Origin: Protoeuglena noctilucae | Taxonomy: Eukaryota; Chlorophyta; Pedinophyceae; Marsupiomonadales; Marsupiomonadaceae | Assembly (NCBI GenBank): GCA_958009085.1 | Contig: OY253669.1 | Span: 1,712,542 to 1,776,541 of the forward strand | Direction: 5' to 3' | Length of the DNA stretch: 64,000 nt | Part shown: positions 55,772-64,000 of the stretch, in pieces | How the letters are laid out: each line of letters opens with the position of its first letter | Numbering within the stretch: position 1 is the stretch's first letter | The notes under the pieces: generated by a model | Database searches by the model: none | The model's input: the letters and a program-made list of their open reading frames with translations, nothing else | What the model was told of the DNA's origin: nothing | Position numbers and translations under genes: made by a program

Positions 55772-58700
55772 ATGATTCTGTACGGCAAAGCCTGGTGGGG
55801 CATCCCACTCCTGTTCCGCGTCTATGGCTCAGCGCTCCCGCGGGCCCAGCCCTTCGCCATCATCGCCGTGGTCGAGAACGTCCTGCTGACGCAATTTGCA
55901 GGTCCAATTGCTATTCTTGTGCTCGTACGCTGCACATCTGTGCTCATACTTTCTCTGTGGCCGTGCCGCTTTCCGCGACGCCGCCCCCGCGATTCGCGGC
56001 TGCAGACAAGCGGGCCGAGCTCTGGTGGCGGCACCCGTATCCCTTCGCGGCTTTCGCCTGGGTCGTCGGATTCGTGCTCGTCTTCCGGAGCAATAATGCA
56101 TATACGCGCTACTTCGAGGCCCTGAGCAGCTTCCACAACATGACGGGCGAGTAGCACAGCATGCGCATCGTGCACGCCGCCAGCTGCGCCATCCCCGCCG
56201 CCCCTCCTCCCCCGCCCTCGCTGCGACGGGCAGGACGCTGGGCACACGGTGACATCCCACGCGTTAATATCCCCGTCTGCCCCGCGCTCCCGCAGGTCGC
56301 CTGACGGCGCTGGTGACCATGGGCCTTTCCTATGACCTCGACTTAGAGACGCAGAAGCGCCGGGAGGACCATTTCCGATTCCAGCAGCGCCTCATCCACT
56401 CCGCCAGCCTCTTCCTGGGACTGTCAGTGCAGGTGTGCCTCCCAAGCGCATGCGCTCTCACCCACTCCCACCCTCGCACTCAACCTCACCTCTCCTCACC
56501 CCTCACGTGTTCTCCCCATCCTCAGGCCCTGCGCCTGGACTGGGACCTGGCCAACGTCGTGCAGCACGAGGGCTCCAAGCCTCCCCCCCTGGACACCTTA
56601 GTCCTTCCCGATGTGGGCCGGTTCAACCGCAACCACTGGGTGTTCCGACCACGCGACATCGTGCTGCTCAGGTGACATGACGGGGCAAGCAGGGCTGCCC
56701 ACATAGACTAGACTGTCATGTCGCTTTCTGTGACCCACGGATGTGCCACGACTGTCACGACTGCGCCTGTAGTTTGACGCCGGTGGCCTTGCTCGTACAC
56801 ATGGTGTACATGTTGCATGCGGCAAAGATGAACAGCCCATCATCCACCCATCCCCATGCATCTCTCCCGCCCCCCCAGGTCCAGTCGCGAGGACCGCCGC
56901 AAGTTCAACCAGGGCCTCCCCGTGCCCGTGCTGGGGGGACTGCTCCCCGAGGAGGCCAGCGAGCTGAGGGCGGGAGCCACGAGCGGGGACCTGCAGGACG
57001 ACTTCTACGACTCCAACGCCGCAGGCGAGGGGGAGGGGTGGGGTGGGTGATAGCAATTGAGTGAGGCAGGCGAGGGGGAGGGAGTGGGGGTGGGGGTGGG
57101 GGTGATAGCAAGCGAATGTGGCGGGCGAGGGGTGGGGTGGCATGTGGAGTGCAGCACGGGTTGCACCAAATCCTGTAGAAGTTCCCGCTTGATCGTGTCT
57201 CTCATCCCACGCCACCCTCTCCCCGTCTCTGCAGAGCGCCCCAGCGTGGCTGCCATGTGGCTCATCGACGTGCTGACTGAGAGGCGGGCGGAGGGGGGAC
57301 TGGGGGTGCCGGCACCCATACAGACTAGGATGGACCAACAGCTCGGGGAGGTGAGGCTGTCTGGTTGTCGTCGTGACTGGGTGTGGGACCGTTGGGTGTG
57401 ATTGCATCGGTGTGCACGCATGCGTGCGTGCATGCGTTCGGTCACTCCCACCGTAGCCATGGCTCCACTCCCTTATCGCCAATCATGTTTCCCACTTCAT
57501 GTGCTATTCTAGTGCAATCACTCCACACCTCATCCCTTCCCCCCAGGTCCTGGTGGCGTACGAGCAGTGCCGCAAGATCGCACAGATGCCCTTTCCCTTT
57601 CCAACCACTCAGTTCCTGCTCGTCATCCTCGTCATCTACGCACTCTCGACGGTGAGACACGGCAGGGACTGCGGGCGGGGGGCTAAGGGTCAAAATAGCT
57701 GGCAGCGTGAGACTGGGGGACGGAGCAGGTGGGTGCAAGGGGGGTGCGGTGTGGCGCAGGAAGGCTTTGTGTGGTTGTTTCGTCTCCAGTGGTCGCATTG
57801 GTGCTATCCTAACGACCATGCTGTCCTTGTCCCCGCAGCCCATATTGATGGCTGGGTGGGTGCCGTCGAGGTGGCTGTCGGCCGTGTTGACTTACATCGC
57901 CGTCGTCACCTACTGGAGCGGTAAGCAGGGGTGATGGGCATGTATGACTCGCATGCTGCTGACTGTTGTCACGCTCTGGAGTGGTGAGCACGGGCGTCGA
58001 TGTGGTTTGCATGCTTTAGAGCCTCAATAGTAATACTAAGGCGATGTGCTGCTTTTGGCTCCCATGCGTGGCCGCTCCCACTCAAATGCCCATCTCCCAC
58101 GCCCATGCCCCTCGTCCCGTGTCTCCAGTCAATGAAATTGCGAGAGACATCGAGGACCCTTTCCTATACGACCCCAACCACCTGCCCGTGACACGACTGC
58201 TGGTGAGCAATGGTGCATGCAGATGACATGGGACTGCTGGTGAGAGGGGACGCATGCAGATGGCACGCCCCTCCACGTGCATCCATCCATGCACTCACAC
58301 CCATCCACCCATCCACTCTGCTATCATGCACTCACATATCTTATCTCTGTTACTCACACGCAGTACCAGTTCAACGAGCGCCTGATGCACCTGTGCCGGG
58401 CGCGCAGCCGCGTCATCCCCGTGTCTCGATTGGAGGGTCGCGAGATCGAGGGGCTGGTGCGGTTCGGGCAGACCAAGGCATTCGAGACGCACGGGAGCAG
58501 CCCAGAGATGCTCAAGGCGAGGGCAAAGGCTGCGACTGTGGTTGCAATGCAACCGTGACTGTTTACTGCCAAGGTCTTCCCCACTGCCAGCCCCACCCCC
58601 ACTGCCACCCTCACGGTGCACGAGGCTCCTTTTGCTGGGTGGTAGTAATCTTGGCCGATTGCAATCCCCACCGCTCTCGCTCCTCGTCCCCGCAGCGTTA

Positions 58701-58917
58701 CATGGCTCAGGTGGACAGCAGCTTCGCCAGCCGCGCCCCCGTGCACCCGGCAGCCGACGCGGTCATTAGGGAAGACGATCACATGTGGGGGGGAGGGGCA
58801 GCGGGGGAGGGGGGCAACGGGGAGGGGGAGGGGGCGGCCAGCAGAAATCGACGGTTCAGTGGGGTGACGACGACCAAGACGGGCGGCAAGTACAGCACGG
58901 TGTCGTCGGAAGCTTAG
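55772..58917 (+). CDS. Bestrophin-like anion channel
   Basis: Eleven exons (55772-55901, 56006-56146, 56296-56432, 56526-56671, 56879-57024, 57235-57350, 57547-57651, 57839-57920, 58129-58202, 58364-58516, 58696-58917) give 483 residues. Bestrophin/RFP-TM features: FRVYGSALPRAQPFAIIAVV (TM1), RHPYPFAAFAWVVGFVLVFR with SNNAYTRYFE (TM2), the paired helices FPFPTTQFLLVILVIYALST and WLSAVLTYIAVVTYWS, and EIARDIEDPFLYDPNHLPV, the cytosolic loop that gates calcium-dependent bestrophins. A Gly/Asp-rich tail ends TTTKTGGKYSTVSSEA. Algal bestrophins include thylakoid bicarbonate/chloride channels; whether this one is thylakoidal is unknown, as no clear transit peptide precedes the first Met and an upstream exon may be missing. 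Three introns are GC-AG (56147, 57025, 58517). Confidence 0.87.
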
Positions 58918-59298
58918 TTGACATGCATGGAATGAGTATATGCAAGCATGAGAACAGACAACCACAGCAGGGGATCGGAGCGGTGGGGCCAGCCGCAGCG
59001 TGCCTCAGCGTCCGCTGTTCGTGGCGGTGGGATTGATAGCGGGCGTGCGGCTGACCTAACCGTGCCAGGCTGCCTTGCGGATGCACGCCCGGTAGACTGT
59101 GAAGGGAAGACGTCTTTGTAGCATTGGAGCCTGCATGGGCGCCACAGCTGTCAGCCCCGGTGTCACAAGCAGGTAGGGTTTTGGACTCCCCTGGCCCTTT
59201 CGAGCCTTCCTTTGGCAAGCAAGACATCACAGCTGTCGTCAGCATTGGGAATCTCTGAGTCTCAGCCCCACTCTCGCGCGAGTGGCTTCAGGGCACCC
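58918..59298. other. Intergenic gap between bestrophin and AroB genes
   Basis: 381 bases; 3' UTR and promoter. No element resolved. Confidence 0.45.
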
Positions 59299-61716
<2,418 letters not shown>

Positions 61717-62402
61717 CTTCCTGCCAGCCGCCGTGGATTGAGGCGTTTTGCGCGCGAGCGCTTTTTAAATCGGATTTTCAGACTCGACGTGTACAGTTCT
61801 TTCTGATTGGATTGCCCGATGTTGCGAAATACTGCCCAGGGAAAGCCCCTGTAGGGAAGTCGTCACCATGACCGATCGCGGCTATCCAAGGGGCCCGGGC
61901 ACCGCCACCTGGGTCATATGCAATGGTTTCGAAGTCTCATGCGAGCTGCCAACAATCAGGCCCCGAGCACGCGTGGAGCGAGTAGTGGCTCGCTATGAGC
62001 CACTACAGGAACAAGGTGTGCGGTCCGTGGCGGCCTTTGGATGCAGTGATGGACTGCCTTGCCATGGGAAAGGCTGAGACGCCTCGAGTGCGTCCATCGC
62101 GTGAAAAGACTTTCGCACGCGCGCCTTCCCCCTGAGGGGCTTTGTGGCTCGTCGGTGGCCCGCCAGGCAAGGTATTCCTGCCGCTAATTTGCACGACTGC
62201 GCGGTTTATGCATGACTCGCCCAGCCTTGGTGTCTCGGCGCGCCTCTGGCCCTGGTCTGGTCGAAGGGGCCAGTGCCCTCCATGCCCCGCACCGGCGCCC
62301 CCTGCGCGCGCCATCCACGCCGCGTCCGCTGCGCAGCTTTGTATTGTGCACTGCGTGTGGCCGTCTCTGAGCTTTCAGAGCCCGCGAAGCCCCGCGCGCG
62401 AG
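61717..62402. other. Intergenic gap before the last gene
   Basis: 686 bases. AT-richer just after the AroB stop (near 61760-61820). No gene, tRNA or repeat recognised. Confidence 0.45.
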
Positions 62403-63753
62403 ATGGGCGTCCGGGTTGCAGAGGACACCCGGAAGCGCGCAGCGCAGGCGCTCCCCGCTCTTGCAACTCGGATTTGCCGGTTTTATGTAGCCTTTTCCAT
62501 CGTTTCGCGTCTCTCGCTTTTCGCCCGCCCCACCGCCGAGGCTGCCCCGCCCCCACCGCAGTCGCTGGCTCCCTCCAGTGACCCCGCCTACCTCAACACG
62601 GGCGGGGCGGGGACGGGAGTCCTGCAAAACGCGGCAGCATATGGCGGGGCGTACGCAGGAGGCCTGGGGATGGGCCAGGAGGTGAGGCTCGGGGCGGGTG
62701 GCGCGCTTGCACCCATGCATTGCTTGGCGTGGTTGGCTGGCACCATCCGCAGCCCCGCGGTTCGCGATTGTCGTCTCTTGCTTTCTCTGCCCGCAGGGAT
62801 GGCCCATGGGTCACTACTACGACCCGGTGAGTGCTCCCTGTCCCCCGCTTGCCACGACAAAGCTGCCCTTGCACTCCCTCCCCTGCCTTTCTATGAACGT
62901 CCCATGGATCTCCCCATGCCACACATGCCAGGTATCTCAATCAGTACCGCCATTCACCCTCCTGCTCCCCCGCAGTCATCATATGCGTCGCTATATGCCA
63001 GTCAACTCGACCCCTACCACAGCCTGCGTGCCCGGGACATGGCCGCGTCGATGATGGGGTGGGACGCATACAGCATGGGCATGTACTACTCGGGTGAGCA
63101 AAAAACCATGGGAGTGACCGTAGGGAGTGTCCTCAGGGCTGTGTACGTGCATTTGTGTGCATGCGTTTGTGTGCCTCGTGCCATGCGCTGCACTGCCACG
63201 GCCCAATATGACCCTGACCATTGTGACCCTGTACTATTGTTACCCTAACCTCTCTCCTCCCCTCCCCCCAAGGCCTCACTTCCCCCACTCCCTTACAACT
63301 AGCCATCACGACATTTTGACACTCCCCCTCCCCCCCCCCCCCCAGGCCTCACTCCCCCCCTCCCCTACGGCTACCCAGGCAACCCTTACGCCCCACCCCT
63401 GCCCCTCCTCCCGGGCACCGCGCTGCCCTCGGCGCCCCCAGGCATGGCGCCAGAAACGTGGGCGGCTGCGCTGGAGTCGAATTCAAATCTCGCCATGCTC
63501 AAGGAACAGAGGGGGGCGGGGGCGGGGAAGGGGGGGGCAGGTGCAGGTGCGGTGGTGGTGACGGTAGAGTGACATGAGTGGTATAGATGGGCACACGCAA
63601 TGACACACATAACATACTATCTCACACCCGTCACGTCTCCCACTCTCCCACGCGTGCTTCTGCCCACCCCCCGCAGCTGCTGCCGCCACCCCCGCTGAGC
63701 TGGGGCAGGGGCGGGGCAGGCGCAACAACGCAGGTGGTGGGGGTGCGGGTTAG
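62403..63753 (+). CDS. Telomere-abutting Gly/Tyr/Met/Pro-rich protein, probably truncated
   Basis: Proposed exons: 62403-62681, 62797-62826, 62976-63093, 63346-63540 and 63677-63753. Phases agree throughout. Text includes DPAYLNTGGAG, GWPMGHYYDP, SSYASLYASQLDPYHSLRAR, MMGWDAYSMGMYY, LPYGYPGNPYAPPLPLLPG and APETWAAALESNSNLAMLKE. Low-complexity Tyr/Gly/Pro composition resembles disordered RNA-binding or prion-like regions; no domain recognised. In the last exon the frame reads RRNNAGGGGAG and stops at TAG 63751-63753, inside the first telomeric repeat. If the 63540 donor is skipped, the frame stops at 63572 instead. The first exon may start upstream. The gene may have lost its 3' end when the telomere was added. 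Confidence 0.55.
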
Positions 63754-64000
63754 GGTAGGTTAGGTTTAGGTCATTAGGGTAGGTTTTTAGGGTTAGGGTT
63801 AGGTTAGGGTAGGGTTAGGGTTAGGGTTAGGGTTAGGGTTAGGGTTAGGGTTAGGGTTAGGGTTAGGGTTAGGGTTAGGGTTAGGGTTAGGGTTAGGGTT
63901 AGGGTTAGGGTTAGGGTTAGGGTTAGGGTTAGGGTTAGGGTTAGGGTTAGGGTTAGGGTTAGGGTTAGGGTTAGGGTTAGGGTTAGGGTTAGGGTTAGGG
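63749..64000 (+). repeat. Telomere, (TTAGGG)n
   Basis: Degenerate variants (ttaggg mixed with taggg, tttaggt and tttttaggg) from 63749 to about 63805, then uninterrupted TTAGGG repeats to the window end. G-rich strand 5' to 3' toward the edge identifies the right chromosome end. No subtelomeric satellite separates it from the last gene. Confidence 0.97.

Overview
Nuclear DNA from the right end of a eukaryotic chromosome. The last ~250 bases are a (TTAGGG)n telomere with the G-rich strand reading outward. The DNA is GC-rich and the genes are packed and intron-dense, with GT-AG and unusually many GC-AG introns. IFT38/CLUAP1 implies a flagellum or cilium. Precursors with N-terminal extensions for dehydroquinate synthase, Mini-III RNase and RlmH, plus a bestrophin-like channel, suggest a plastid-bearing alga, probably of the green lineage. 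Species not identified; TTAGGG rather than TTTAGGG or TTTTAGGG is a minority state among green algae.

Layout. 1-2.4 kb and 13.3-15.7 kb are the arms of a near-identical 2.36 kb inverted repeat, each carrying one copy (A, C) of a secreted modular-protein gene. Between the arms lie BAG, RanBP1 and IFT38/CLUAP1 genes and a large relative (B) with an ~830-residue collagen-like domain; a fourth relative (D) follows the right arm. All four share an exon-encoded module with the cores GQINALAGG and GNNLINQ, and their upstream regions share TGACGTCA-like sites. I could not place the module in a known family; it is the main candidate for an undescribed system here, probably cell-surface or matrix proteins.

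17.9-50.7 kb is ordinary gene-dense DNA: two penta-EF-hand proteins, an unidentified NLS-bearing protein, a CofD/YvcK-type protein, PEX19, a multi-RRM protein, a membrane-anchored heme oxygenase, Maf pyrophosphatase, a WW/IQ ciliary-type protein, an ELMO-domain protein, Mini-III RNase and RlmH. 50.8-55.5 kb has no intact gene but a dense series of long hairpins, ending in a broken RlmH copy. 55.8-61.7 kb holds a bestrophin-like channel and plastid-type 3-dehydroquinate synthase. The last gene runs into the telomere, whose first repeat supplies its stop codon.

Exon boundaries were read by eye from splice sites, reading-frame continuity and family matches. Two genome-style oddities recur: frequent GC donors, and introns that contain a decayed tandem copy of the preceding exon end with its donor site.
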